DNA of 64,000 bases. Origin: Paenibacillus hemerocallicola. GTDB taxonomy: Bacteria > Bacillota > Bacilli > Paenibacillales > NBRC-103111. A program made the position numbers and the translations under genes. The notes beneath the pieces were generated by a model. The model saw only the letters and a list, made by a program, of their open reading frames with translations. It was not told the DNA's origin and did no database searches. The stretch lies in assembly GCF_006265175.1 (NCBI RefSeq), contig NZ_VDCQ01000004.1, positions 175,407-239,406 on the forward strand, in the 5' to 3' direction. Shown here in pieces: positions 28,484-36,830 of this stretch. Positions within the stretch are counted from its first letter, which is position 1, and the number at the start of each line of letters is the position of its first letter.

Positions 28484-29158
28484 TCATTTCGCGGGTGTCA
28501 TCACTTTTTCCGTTTCTTCGACGGCAAATTCGCTGAACGTCGACAGGACGCTGTTGTACTCCTCCATGTCCAGGACGCGGATGCCTTCCTTCAATTGATC
28601 GATCGTCTCGGGCTGCAGACTGCTTTCCAAGTACCCCATGTTCAATTGAAAGAAGGTGCGGATCACCTTCTCGCCATCCGGCGGACCTTCGAACAACGAC
28701 AAGTTGCCGGTTTTGTCCAAACCGAAGTATGCGTTGTTTTTGCAAGCCGCGGACAGGTCATCAATCTTTTCCGTAAAGGTGACGGCTCCGTCTTGGCCGA
28801 GCTCGACGCTCCATTGCGGATGCTCGCCATGCAGGCTGACGACTTCATCCGAAGCCATCTGTCCGATTAGCAGGTTTTCCTCGCCGCAAACGTATACTTT
28901 GTGCATGAAGACGTCGCGTTTGCCGCCCGTTTCCCGAATTTGATTCAGCACTTCCCGCGCTTCCGCCGACGGTCCGGTATCCGAAACTGCCAATGTTTGC
29001 GCCGATTCGACTTCATCCCTCGGCACATCCGGCGATCGGGTCGCATATACCGTAAATAAGCCTGCGGCTGCCGCCACGATGAAAAAGCCAAGCGACAACC
29101 ATCGTCTCTTTTGCCGAAGACGTTTTTTCAGTTGCTTGTACAAGCTTGACAAGTTCAT
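28484..29158 (-). CDS. bofC: BofC, forespore checkpoint regulator of SpoIVB signalling
   Basis: The 224-residue protein has a basic N-terminus and one transmembrane/signal segment (LGFFIVAAAAGLFTVYATR), then an extracytoplasmic part with the BofC C-terminal motif KVYVCGEENLLIG and NNAYFGLDKTGNLSLFEGPP. BofC restrains SpoIVB and so times pro-sigma-K processing. Its targets spoIVFA and spoIVFB are also in this window (51970-53803). Position next to ruvCAB and safA matches B. subtilis. Confidence 0.9.
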   Translation of the reverse strand: MNLSSLYKQLKKRLRQKRRWLSLGFFIVAAAAGLFTVYATRSPDVPRDEVESAQTLAVSDTGPSAEAREVLNQIRETGGKRDVFMHKVYVCGEENLLIGQMASDEVVSLHGEHPQWSVELGQDGAVTFTEKIDDLSAACKNNAYFGLDKTGNLSLFEGPPDGEKVIRTFFQLNMGYLESSLQPETIDQLKEGIRVLDMEEYNSVLSTFSEFAVEETEKVMTPAK

Positions 29159-29243
29159 GGAATCCCCTTCTGGTACTAGATTTTTTTTCTAGTTTTCCCA
29201 GTTGGGGATCCAGATATACACATACTTGACTTTGAACGCAAAC

Positions 29244-30662
29244 TTATCCGCGAATCCATGGGCTATTTTGTTTTTTGTCGCGCTTCGCGGCGGGCTGCTT
29301 CCGTTTCGGCGGCTTCGTCTTCGTGCTTATGGACACTTTGGCTTCGCCGGATTTCTCCTGCTTGACAGGCTCGCTCCCTCTCACGGATGCCAATCCGATA
29401 TCCCCCGTACGCTCATCGCAGCCGCAGTCCTCCTTATTCGACCAGGACGAGTGAGGCGAGTGAGACGCAGGGTATGCGGATGCAGGAAGCGCATAAGGTA
29501 CCCCGTACATGCCTGACGGATACGACCCATAGCCGTAATCCTGCCCTTTTCCTTGACATGGCAAGCACGGACCGCCGGACATTTGCGGGTAAGGGTACGC
29601 TTGCTGAGGGTATGTCGGCATATGCTGCGCGGGCGAGTGCAGCGTTGGCTGGCCTGCGGACCAATCCGATATGTCGCCCGATGACTTCATATGGCCCGAG
29701 CTTTTTTGCTCCGAGGCGGGCAATTGCATGACGGGCGCCGCCGGCATTGCATTCATGAAAGGGAACGCATTGTTGGACATCGAAGTCGGCATTTGCTGGA
29801 CGGGCATCGCATTGTCGTAGCTCCACGGAAATTGGGCCGGATACGGTTGCGGTTGTCCCATGCCCTGCGCGAATGGGAACGGATTCGGTTGGGGCTGAGC
29901 CGCCCCTTGGGCGAACGGGAACGGCTGCGGCTGGGACTGCGCCATTCCTTGGGCATACGGGAACGGCTGCGGCTGGGACATCGCCATTCCTTGGGCATAC
30001 GGGAACGGCTGCGGCTCGGGCTGCGCCGATCCTTTATCATAAGAGAATGGTGCGGCATGCGCGCTCTGGAGGCCGAATGGATTCATCGCTTCCATCGCGG
30101 GCAATTGGTATTGGGCGAACGGAAATTCGGCTTCCTCATGCTCGGTAACGATCGGTTGCGACATTTCCTCCGCCTCCGACTTCTCCGCGGCTTCGGAGAT
30201 GCCCGGCCATTGGGGCGCTTCCTCGTTTACCGGCTGCCCCTCCGTTGCTTCCGCCATTTCGATGACTTGGGGCTGCTCCGCCGATTGTGCCGATTCGACG
30301 TTGCCTGCCTCGTGCGGAGTGTCCGTTCCCAGCTTCGGAATGTACACGATATCGCCGGTCATCAGCACATTCGGGTTTTTCAGATGCGGATTCGCATCGA
30401 TAACCGCCTTGAGCGGGATATCCCACGCTTTGGCCAATTTCCACAGCGAATCGCCCTGTACGACGACGTGCTTGTGCGTAATGTCGCCTACCGGCGGCGG
30501 AACCGCCACGCCGGATGATGGAATCTTAATTTTCATGCCTACGTCGATATTGTCGGGATCGGCAAGCTGATTGTTGAATGAAATTAGTTTTTGCAGCTCG
30601 ATTCCGTACTTTTTGGCGATGTTAAAGAGCGTTTCTCCCTTTTTCACCAGATGGATTTTCAC
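29244..30662 (-). CDS. safA: LysM spore coat morphogenetic protein SafA
   Basis: The 472-residue protein has two LysM domains (residues 1-47, HLVKKGETLFNIAKKYGI; and about 64-108, HVVVQGDSLWKLAKAWDI). An acidic linker, a Pro/Gln/Phe-rich repeat region, a Cys-containing stretch (GGPCLPCQGKGQ) and a basic C-terminus (KTKPPKRKQPAAKRDKKQ) follow. SafA binds cortex peptidoglycan through LysM and recruits inner-coat proteins. The start is a GTG at 30662 behind GGGAGG, with a sigma-E-like -10 upstream. Position beside bofC and pheA agrees with B. subtilis gene order. Confidence 0.88.
   Translation of the reverse strand: MKIHLVKKGETLFNIAKKYGIELQKLISFNNQLADPDNIDVGMKIKIPSSGVAVPPPVGDITHKHVVVQGDSLWKLAKAWDIPLKAVIDANPHLKNPNVLMTGDIVYIPKLGTDTPHEAGNVESAQSAEQPQVIEMAEATEGQPVNEEAPQWPGISEAAEKSEAEEMSQPIVTEHEEAEFPFAQYQLPAMEAMNPFGLQSAHAAPFSYDKGSAQPEPQPFPYAQGMAMSQPQPFPYAQGMAQSQPQPFPFAQGAAQPQPNPFPFAQGMGQPQPYPAQFPWSYDNAMPVQQMPTSMSNNAFPFMNAMPAAPVMQLPASEQKSSGHMKSSGDISDWSAGQPTLHSPAQHMPTYPQQAYPYPQMSGGPCLPCQGKGQDYGYGSYPSGMYGVPYALPASAYPASHSPHSSWSNKEDCGCDERTGDIGLASVRGSEPVKQEKSGEAKVSISTKTKPPKRKQPAAKRDKKQNSPWIRG
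29875..30042 (-). repeat. 42-bp tandem repeats inside safA
   Basis: GGGAAC recurs exactly every 42 bases at 29875, 29917, 29959 and 30001, giving four units. Each encodes a 14-residue unit of the type QPQPFPYAQGMAQS. Copy-number variation between strains is likely. Confidence 0.9.
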
Positions 30663-30697
30663 CGGACTGAACCTCCCGTTGTCTTGAATAACAATAC

Positions 30698-30705
30698 AGT
30701 GTATG
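30698..30705 (-). promoter_or_regulatory. Sigma-E-like -10 element upstream of safA
   Basis: CATACACT on the minus strand fits the sigma-E -10 consensus CATACANT, 36 bases before the safA start. A matching -35 is not clear. Confidence 0.4.
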
Positions 30706-30735
30706 CACGAGTTGGGCGTTTGACATCATTTGCGC

Positions 30736-30769
30736 AAAAAAAAGCCCGCCGGATTCAAATCCGGCAGGC
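30736..30769 (-). terminator. Terminator of pheA
   Basis: GCCTGCCGGAT pairs with ATCCGGCGGGC and is followed on the minus strand by eight T residues, 43 bases past the pheA stop. Confidence 0.92.
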
Positions 30770-30811
30770 CATAGCCGCGACAAGCCCCGCATCGCTGTGC
30801 GGAATCGCGAT

Positions 30812-31684
30812 TCAATTATTCGGTCGATTCGAATAAGAAAAATACGGGTACGATCCGAGTGTCCGTACTTGGCATCCGATCGCCTCGATCTCCTGCAGGG
30901 CGGAGGGCAGCAGCACCGAGTCCAGCGACATTTCGATATCGATATAGAAGTAATAATTCCCGAGCTTCTTCTTCGTAGGTCTCGATTCGATTTTGGACAA
31001 ATTGATGCGCCGCCATGCGAAGGCGGACAGCACCTGATGCAGAGCGCCCGGATAGTCCTCGGGCAGCGTGACGAGTATTGTCGTCTTATGCTGCTCGGGC
31101 GGCCTCATCGATAGCCTCTCTCTGCCGATCACGATAAAGCGGGTGTAGTTGTTGTCATGGTCGGTAATATTCTCGGCCAGCAGGTCGAGACCGTACAGCT
31201 CGGCAGACATCCGTGTTCCGATCGCGGCAATCGAAGCGTCGCCCGCTTCCTTGACGATCCTTACGCCTTCGGCCGTGCTGCTCACGTAATCGAATTCGGC
31301 TTGCGGCAGCCGGCTGCGCAAAAAATCGTGGCATTGGGCGATCGCGACGTCTTTGGAGACTACCTTTCGCAATCCGGCGATGCGCTCCGCGACGGACGCG
31401 TCGGACTTGACGCCGATCAAGTTCTGGATCGACGGGTATACCCATTCGCCCTGAATGGGCAGCGACTCCGAATCGACCAGCAAATCGATATGATGCTTGA
31501 CCGAGCCTTCGATCGTATTCTCGATCGGGACGACGCCGTAATCGGCCGTTCCGTCCGCCGTAGCCGCGAACACGTCGGACATAAGCGCGTAGGGAACGAA
31601 TTCGTACGTCCCTTCAGCGAAAAAATAGCGGGCCGATTCTTGGGACACGGTCCCTTCGGGCCCGAGGAATGCGATCCTCTTCAC
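30812..31684 (-). CDS. pheA: Prephenate dehydratase
   Basis: The 290-residue enzyme has the periplasmic-binding-like catalytic half (AFLGPEGTVSQESA, VPIENTIEGSVKHHIDLL, and the TRF-type motif NNYTRFIVIG) and a C-terminal ACT domain with the phenylalanine-binding ESRPTKKKLGNYYFYIDIE motif. It makes phenylpyruvate for phenylalanine synthesis and is feedback-inhibited. The start is a GTG at 31684 with AAGGAG upstream. An accessory four-gene module separates it from pheB, its neighbour in Bacillus. Confidence 0.97.
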   Translation of the reverse strand: MKRIAFLGPEGTVSQESARYFFAEGTYEFVPYALMSDVFAATADGTADYGVVPIENTIEGSVKHHIDLLVDSESLPIQGEWVYPSIQNLIGVKSDASVAERIAGLRKVVSKDVAIAQCHDFLRSRLPQAEFDYVSSTAEGVRIVKEAGDASIAAIGTRMSAELYGLDLLAENITDHDNNYTRFIVIGRERLSMRPPEQHKTTILVTLPEDYPGALHQVLSAFAWRRINLSKIESRPTKKKLGNYYFYIDIEMSLDSVLLPSALQEIEAIGCQVRTLGSYPYFSYSNRPNN

Positions 31685-31755
31685 AGTGCGGCAAACTCCT
31701 TCTCGACGACAGCTCTCTTATGCTGCCGGTATATGCAGATTCGGGTGGTCAAACA

Positions 31756-31785
31756 GTACCACTACCTTGGAATCGTACCACTACC
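31756..31785. repeat. 11-bp direct repeat upstream of pheA
   Basis: GTACCACTACC occurs at 31756-31766 and again at 31775-31785, 19 bases apart, about 70-100 bases upstream of the pheA start. It may be a regulator-binding pair. Confidence 0.6.
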
Positions 31786-31865
31786 GGGAAGGAAATTGCA
31801 ATACTTGTCCGTCCCATGGATTGGATGACCTTACATCAAGCAGCCGATCGGCGGAACGTCGAAGC

Positions 31866-32831
31866 TTACCCGATTTTGATTTTCCAATACGCGATTGTCT
31901 CCCGCTTCCACGTATAGCTCAAATACAGACAAGACCCCTCGGACACAATGGCTGGATATGAATATTCCCCGGCGTCCTTCTCCAGAACGAACGGACTTCC
32001 CCATGTTTTCCCGTTATCCCCGGACATGCGGAGTATTAACGGCGAACGCGGCCCCCAGTTCAGACCGACCGGATTGAAGATCATAACGAGGCGCGCGTCC
32101 TCCAGCGCGACGACATCGATGCCGCTGTTGTTGTTGGGCAATCCGACCGAATAGGCTGGCGACCACGTCCGGCCCCCGTCGACGGAGTCGCTGCGGTAAA
32201 TATCGGAGGCCGAGCTGCGTACCATCATATGGACGCCCTCGCGCGATTCCCATAATGTCGGCTGAATGATCCCCTTCGGAGGAAACGCATGATGATCGAC
32301 AGGAACCCGTTCGCTGCACGTCCACGTTTGACCGTGATCGTAAGAGATGTCTACAAAAGCGTCCCATTGCGAATCCGTCTCGATCGAAGCGGGGGCAAGA
32401 AGCGTGCCGTCGCGCAAATAGATCGGCTTGCAGCGCACAGGTCCTCTCCCGCCAACATCGCCCGGCACCAAATCCTTCTGCTCGGACCAAGTCAGACCTT
32501 CGTCCTTCGAGGTCATTATCCGGGTATGCCAATTCTCCACACGGTCCCCTACTTTGTAATAGAGCTGAATCGTCCCGAGTCCGGTACGGAACAATACGGG
32601 ATTCCAGTGCGGCACATTGTCCTCGTTGGCCGTTTCCCTCGGTTCGCTCCACTTTCCCCCGCTGCGTCTGGCGGTCCAAATCGCGACATCGGCAGCGCCC
32701 TCCCTCGTGCCGCCAAACCAGGCCGCCATAACATCGCCATCCGGCAAAACGACCAAGGTCGAAGCGTGACAGCTCGGAACAGGCTTTCCTTTCTCGAAAA
32801 TAAACTCCTTTTCGGCCGATACAATCTCCAT
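31866..32831 (-). CDS. Sialidase-like BNR-repeat glycoside-active protein
   Basis: The 321-residue protein has four clear Asp-boxes of the type SxDxGxTW (SKDEGLTWS, SYDHGQTWT, SVDGGRTWS, SGDNGKTWG) spaced around a six-bladed propeller. It belongs to the exo-sialidase/BNR superfamily. No signal peptide is visible, so it is probably cytoplasmic. The start ATG at 32831 has AAGGAGAG upstream; the frame extends to 32879 without support. It is 44 bases after the sugar-binding lipoprotein gene, in the same transcript. The substrate is unknown and need not be sialic acid. Confidence 0.82.
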   Translation of the reverse strand: MEIVSAEKEFIFEKGKPVPSCHASTLVVLPDGDVMAAWFGGTREGAADVAIWTARRSGGKWSEPRETANEDNVPHWNPVLFRTGLGTIQLYYKVGDRVENWHTRIMTSKDEGLTWSEQKDLVPGDVGGRGPVRCKPIYLRDGTLLAPASIETDSQWDAFVDISYDHGQTWTCSERVPVDHHAFPPKGIIQPTLWESREGVHMMVRSSASDIYRSDSVDGGRTWSPAYSVGLPNNNSGIDVVALEDARLVMIFNPVGLNWGPRSPLILRMSGDNGKTWGSPFVLEKDAGEYSYPAIVSEGSCLYLSYTWKRETIAYWKIKIG

Positions 32832-32875
32832 TGCGCAGCTCTCCTTCCATAATCCATAATTAAACGTTATGCCGC

Positions 32876-34117
32876 TCACTTCGGACCCGCGCTGATCACT
32901 TGATTCGCCTGATCCTCCGCTTCCCTCAATGCCGTGTTGACGTCCTTGATTCCATTAAAGTAATCGCTGAAAGCTTTATCCATAATAGTCGGCACTTCCT
33001 TGTAAACGACCGCGCCATGAGGTTTTCCGGGTTGATTTTTGCTTATCGCCTGCACGTTTTTCGATTCGATGCCCGGTACGTTTTTGCCGAATAAGCGGTC
33101 AAATCCTTTAATCGCAGTGGCTTTGCCGTCCATCGCCAATTTCTCTTGAATTTCATCGGAGAAAGCGACCATAACGGCCTGAAAAGCTTCTTGTTTATGT
33201 TCGCTGACGGAAGTAACGGCAAGCAGCGTTCCGTTTAAGGAAGGACCGTATCCGCGTCTGCTTTCGAATACCGGGTAGGACACCATATCCCAGTTCAAAT
33301 CCGAAACCGCGGACCACGCCGCGATGCGGTCGCCGTCCGGAATCATCGCCAACGTATTTTGGGTAAACATTGTCGCCGGATTGCTGCTTTTTGTATTGCC
33401 CGGTATGGCGTAGATTCTGGCAAGCGTCTCGAACACCGTCTTCCAGCCGGCCGTATTCAAGGCTGCCCTGCCCGATGCCGGGTCTATATAGTTCTGGTCC
33501 AGTTGACTTTTCGCATCCCACAAATTAGGAACTTGCAGACCGCTGTATAGAACGCCCCGATCGGTCGCGGTCAACCGTTTACCCAAATCGATAACTTCAT
33601 TCCAAGTCAGTCCGTCCTTCGGGTACGTCACGCCGTAACGGTCAAAAATATCTTTATTGTAGTACAGCGCGAAATAGCCGGGGAGGATAAACATCGCCAC
33701 TAATTTGTTGCGATCCTGCGAGAAGTTCACCGGATAATCCAAAATCCCGTCCTTAAACCGGCTAAAATCGAAATTGCTTCCTTTCATCAACAGCCTGTGA
33801 TCATAGTCCAGTCCCGCCGTCTGCATCGCACTCAATCCGCCTTGTCCTACTTCGATAAGATCCGGCTTGTCGCCGCGAGTCAGCATCGCGCCAAAATCAT
33901 TGTTCTGGTAGCGGATCAGCTCCATAGTAATGTGCGGATACTTCTTCGTTACCGCCTCGGCAATTAACTTGTAAGCGGTTTCAGTGGAGCTCGCAAGCTT
34001 GATCGTTACCGGCTTCGGCGGGGATACCGCTTTCTCGACGGTCGATTGTTTGCCGCCGCATCCCGTTAGCCCCCATGCGATCAGGGAAACCAATGACAGC
34101 TTTGCAGCCTTGTTCAT
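32876..34117 (-). CDS. Extracellular solute-binding lipoprotein (family 1, sugar ABC type)
   Basis: The 413-residue protein begins with a lipoprotein signal peptide whose lipobox LTGC places the lipidated cysteine at residue 20. A typical binding-protein fold follows (ITMELIRYQNNDFGAMLTRGDKPDLIE, FALYYNKDIFDRYGV, GLTWNEVIDLGKRL). Such proteins deliver sugars or oligosaccharides to MalFG-type permeases, but no permease genes are nearby. I chose the ATG at 34117 behind AGAGGGG over a TTG two codons upstream. It precedes the sialidase-like gene and has its own promoter with an AraC-type upstream element. Confidence 0.9.
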   Translation of the reverse strand: MNKAAKLSLVSLIAWGLTGCGGKQSTVEKAVSPPKPVTIKLASSTETAYKLIAEAVTKKYPHITMELIRYQNNDFGAMLTRGDKPDLIEVGQGGLSAMQTAGLDYDHRLLMKGSNFDFSRFKDGILDYPVNFSQDRNKLVAMFILPGYFALYYNKDIFDRYGVTYPKDGLTWNEVIDLGKRLTATDRGVLYSGLQVPNLWDAKSQLDQNYIDPASGRAALNTAGWKTVFETLARIYAIPGNTKSSNPATMFTQNTLAMIPDGDRIAAWSAVSDLNWDMVSYPVFESRRGYGPSLNGTLLAVTSVSEHKQEAFQAVMVAFSDEIQEKLAMDGKATAIKGFDRLFGKNVPGIESKNVQAISKNQPGKPHGAVVYKEVPTIMDKAFSDYFNGIKDVNTALREAEDQANQVISAGPK

Positions 34118-34200
34118 GTCCAACCCCTCTTTTCTATACGATATCCGACTATAGCGACGTTTGCTCCGTAGCCTCTAATCGAACGACTCTTACAACAATA

Positions 34201-34229
34201 AGTATACGCTGCAGCCAGAGCGTACCGAA
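34201..34229 (-). promoter_or_regulatory. Promoter of the solute-binding-protein operon
   Basis: On the minus strand TTCGGT and TATACT are separated by 17 bases. The layout is identical to that of the FAD oxidoreductase promoter at 36676-36704. Confidence 0.6.
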
Positions 34230-34249
34230 TGGAGTATATTATTCATTCC
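34226..34249 (-). promoter_or_regulatory. Putative AraC operator, copy 1
   Basis: This 24-base element matches the one at 36701-36724 at 19 of 24 positions, including the shared block CTCCATTCG. It overlaps the -35 box, as expected for an activator site. Confidence 0.6.
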
Positions 34250-34265
34250 ATAGAGGATATGATGG

Positions 34266-35087
34266 TTATTGATGATTCCCGTTATATCGGTACTTCGATG
34301 GAGATTGGCCCATAATCTTCGAGAACATCCGCGAGAAATAGTATGGGTCGGTAAACCCGAGTTTAAAGCATACCTCTTTCACGGTTAAATCCGTCGAATC
34401 GAAATATTCGCAGGCGCGGCGGATTTTCAATCTGAGGAAATAATCTATGGGCGAGTATCCCGTATTTTTATTGAACAGCTTGACCAAATACGGTTTGGAT
34501 AAGTTGGTCATTTTGCACAGCTGTTGCAGGGTAAGCCGTCCTTCGATATGACGGAGCATGAATTGTATAGCTTCGTTGACCGGTTTGTCCTTCGGCAAAC
34601 GGTTGGGGAGCACGCCTTGAAACATGGACAGCAATGTCAACAGCTGCCCGATCAGATGCGAGCTGTATATCCTATTATGGATTGACGTTTTATCGCTCCA
34701 GATCTCGTAGCACTCCGCGAACAGCTGCTTGCATTTGATGTGGGATTCCTCCAGACCGATCATATGGATGGCCGGGTTGCCTTGAAAGTACAGCGCGCTG
34801 TTCTCTCCCCGGATATGCGCAAAATAAAAGCTCCATGGTTCGCTTTCATACGAACCATAGGAATAGGGGTTGCCGGGCTGAATGAGAATGGCCGTATTTT
34901 TCCCGATCGTCGTTTTTTCCCGACTCGCGGCTTGGAACCAGCCTTTCCCCTCGTAGCTGTATATGAGAATATAGTTATCGGAGCCTCTCGCACGATTGAT
35001 GCTAAGAGACTGCATTTGATTCGTGCATCCGATCGTTTCGATATATAGCGCTTTAACCAATGGGTGCTCGTTCGTCTGCATATTCAT
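34266..35087 (-). CDS. AraC-family regulator of the glycan-related module
   Basis: The 273-residue protein has an N-terminal ligand-sensing half (YILIYSYEGKGWFQAA, AILIQPGNPYSYG) and a C-terminal AraC DNA-binding domain (LQQLCKMTNLSKPYLVKLF, then VKEVCFKLGFTDPYYFSRMF). It sits between the solute-binding-protein operon and the FAD oxidoreductase gene. Both targets carry the same 24-base element overlapping -35, making this the likely activator of both. The ligand is unknown, probably a sugar. AAGGG lies before the ATG. Confidence 0.9.
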   Translation of the reverse strand: MNMQTNEHPLVKALYIETIGCTNQMQSLSINRARGSDNYILIYSYEGKGWFQAASREKTTIGKNTAILIQPGNPYSYGSYESEPWSFYFAHIRGENSALYFQGNPAIHMIGLEESHIKCKQLFAECYEIWSDKTSIHNRIYSSHLIGQLLTLLSMFQGVLPNRLPKDKPVNEAIQFMLRHIEGRLTLQQLCKMTNLSKPYLVKLFNKNTGYSPIDYFLRLKIRRACEYFDSTDLTVKEVCFKLGFTDPYYFSRMFSKIMGQSPSKYRYNGNHQ

Positions 35088-35247
35088 TCATCGCCCTTCG
35101 CACATCTGCCATTTTGATCGATATGAGGCCGTCACTGTAGTATAGTAGTATACGATTGCGCCAGGCAATCTCTTTCCCGCAATCGTACCACAATCCGTGC
35201 TATCAATCCCGCTTCATTCGCAACCGTATCGCTTTCCCTTGGAAAAG

Positions 35248-35286
35248 GCAAAAAGCCGATGCAATCTTTCAATCGGCATCCGGCTT
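35248..35286 (-). terminator. Terminator of the FAD oxidoreductase gene
   Basis: AAGCCG.GATGC pairs with GCATCGGCTT with one bulge, followed by T residues on the minus strand. Confidence 0.75.
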
Positions 35287-35317
35287 AAATATCGGTATTC
35301 CAAATCGCAGCATATCC

Positions 35318-36607
35318 TCACACTTCCAAGTTCGCACCATTTCGCTCGACCGTTCGCCGCACCAGCAGGGGGTCGACATCGCGCGGGCTGCATCCCATCC
35401 CGATGCTCAATCCTGCGGCAATACCGGCCGCTTGCCCCATCATGGAGCAGGTGGTCATCACTCGCGCGGACGATAGCGCCAATTGATCGGCGGACATGCA
35501 TCTGCCTGCAATCATCATATTGCGGGCATCCTTGGCGATCAAGCTGCGTAACGGAACTTGGTAAGGCGGGACTTTCAGTTCGCGGTGTCCGAGCACATAA
35601 GTTCTCTTATCGTCGTCTGGTTTGTGAGCATCCAAATAATAAACGCCTCTTGCGATCGCATCGTCGAATTTACGTCCCGCTCTCAAATCTTCAAGCGCCA
35701 ATACGTAATCGCCAACAACCCTTCTGCCTTCACGGATGCCGATTTGGGGCGAGCAATAATCCAACAGCCATTTTCTTTTCTCGACCTTCTGGTAGTAATC
35801 GAGCACCTCCATCATTCTGCGCCGGGCTCGAATTTCGGCCGCCGTCATGCTTTCCGTATCGGTCGCGTCGAACATCGGTATTTTCACTTTGATCGCATTG
35901 CCTTTCGGTCCGTTAGGCCATATGCTCGTCATCGGCAAATCCGTTTTCTCCCGAATGGCCTCGAACCACCCTTCGGGTACTTCTTCGCGGATGTCCTCCC
36001 CCTCGGCATGACGTATAAAAAACATCATCGACATCGGCAGCTGGACCTGATCCTCCTCCCGGCCTTTCAATGTGGAGAAGCCCGCCATATGGGCCACCTG
36101 CGCCTCGCCCGTGCAATCGATAAATTGCTTCGCTCTAAGCGCCTCCGGCCCGGATTTGCCGCATATAATGCATTCCTTGATGACCCCGCCGTCGCTGACC
36201 GATACATCGACAAACTGCGTATGCAGCAGCAGCTTTACGTTGTGGCGAAGGAGCATTTCCTGAAGAACGACAGCCAGAATCGAATGATTGAACAGCCGAT
36301 GGTCCGACTTCGGGTACGGAACATAAGGCGCTACCGCATGGAAATTTTCCAAATCCGCGATTATCGAATCGAAAACTTGACCTTGCCCGGCGGTTTCACC
36401 GCAAAATGCCCCGACTCCTCCCGTCGTCGCATTGCCGCCCACTACGGCAAAGCGCTCGATCAGAATGACTTTCGCTCCGGTTCGCGCTGCCGCTACAGCC
36501 GCAGACACGCCCGCCATTCCGCCGCCAATGACGGCGATATCGGCTTCATATCTCAATGGTATCGTCCTATTCCAATACACCTGTTCAGGCACAGCCGGTG
36601 CTGTCAT
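35318..36607 (-). CDS. FAD-dependent oxidoreductase (PF12831-type)
   Basis: The 429-residue protein has an N-terminal Rossmann dinucleotide motif (ADIAVIGGGMAGVSAAVAAAR, then an acidic end VILIER), the GGNATTGGVGAFCGE segment, QFIDCTGEAQVAHMAG, and a C-terminal second FAD contact (MMIAGRCMSADQLALSSARVM). This family often accompanies carbohydrate-use genes, but the reactions are mostly uncharacterised. AGAGGTG precedes the ATG at 36607. It has its own promoter and terminator, so it forms a single-gene unit within the AraC module. Confidence 0.88.
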   Translation of the reverse strand: MTAPAVPEQVYWNRTIPLRYEADIAVIGGGMAGVSAAVAAARTGAKVILIERFAVVGGNATTGGVGAFCGETAGQGQVFDSIIADLENFHAVAPYVPYPKSDHRLFNHSILAVVLQEMLLRHNVKLLLHTQFVDVSVSDGGVIKECIICGKSGPEALRAKQFIDCTGEAQVAHMAGFSTLKGREEDQVQLPMSMMFFIRHAEGEDIREEVPEGWFEAIREKTDLPMTSIWPNGPKGNAIKVKIPMFDATDTESMTAAEIRARRRMMEVLDYYQKVEKRKWLLDYCSPQIGIREGRRVVGDYVLALEDLRAGRKFDDAIARGVYYLDAHKPDDDKRTYVLGHRELKVPPYQVPLRSLIAKDARNMMIAGRCMSADQLALSSARVMTTCSMMGQAAGIAAGLSIGMGCSPRDVDPLLVRRTVERNGANLEV

Positions 36608-36675
36608 TCGTTGTCACCTCTTTCCCGGATCCATCGCAATCCGTATGCTTTTGCCCTCGCGGACCCCGCAAACCA

Positions 36676-36704
36676 AGTATAACCCGCCGCTCCGGTTCGT
36701 CGAA
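36676..36704 (-). promoter_or_regulatory. Promoter of the FAD oxidoreductase gene
   Basis: On the minus strand TTCGAC and TATACT are separated by 17 bases. The -35 overlaps the putative AraC operator by 4 bases. Confidence 0.6.
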
Positions 36705-36724
36705 TGGAGCATATGATCCATTGG
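36701..36724 (-). promoter_or_regulatory. Putative AraC operator, copy 2
   Basis: It holds a near-perfect 18-base palindrome (ATGGAGCATATGATCCAT, 36704-36721) and matches copy 1 at 34226-34249 at 19 of 24 positions. Confidence 0.6.
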
Positions 36725-36753
36725 ATGGACGAAATGATGGCGAAATGAACGAC

Positions 36754-36787
36754 AAAAAACGCCGCACCTCATCGTGTACGGCGTTTT
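36754..36787 (-). terminator. Terminator of the threonine operon
   Basis: AAAACGCCG pairs with CGGCGTTTT and is followed on the minus strand by T residues, 44 bases past the thrB stop. Confidence 0.88.
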
Positions 36788-36830
36788 CATCAAAACGGAA
36801 CTTGTCAGCGTCACAGCAATCTTGTGCAGC

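Noticed and set aside
28336..28870. Plus-strand ORFs containing a CPHC motif across the bofC inverted repeat
   Set aside because: They are antisense to bofC, have no start signal, and the cysteine pair arises from the inverted repeat sequence itself.
31685..31865. T-box leader upstream of pheA
   Set aside because: The conserved T-box sequence and an antiterminator/terminator pair are missing.
35558..36682. A 374-codon plus-strand ORF opposite the FAD oxidoreductase
   Set aside because: No start signal or family resemblance; the opposite strand has a full Rossmann oxidoreductase.
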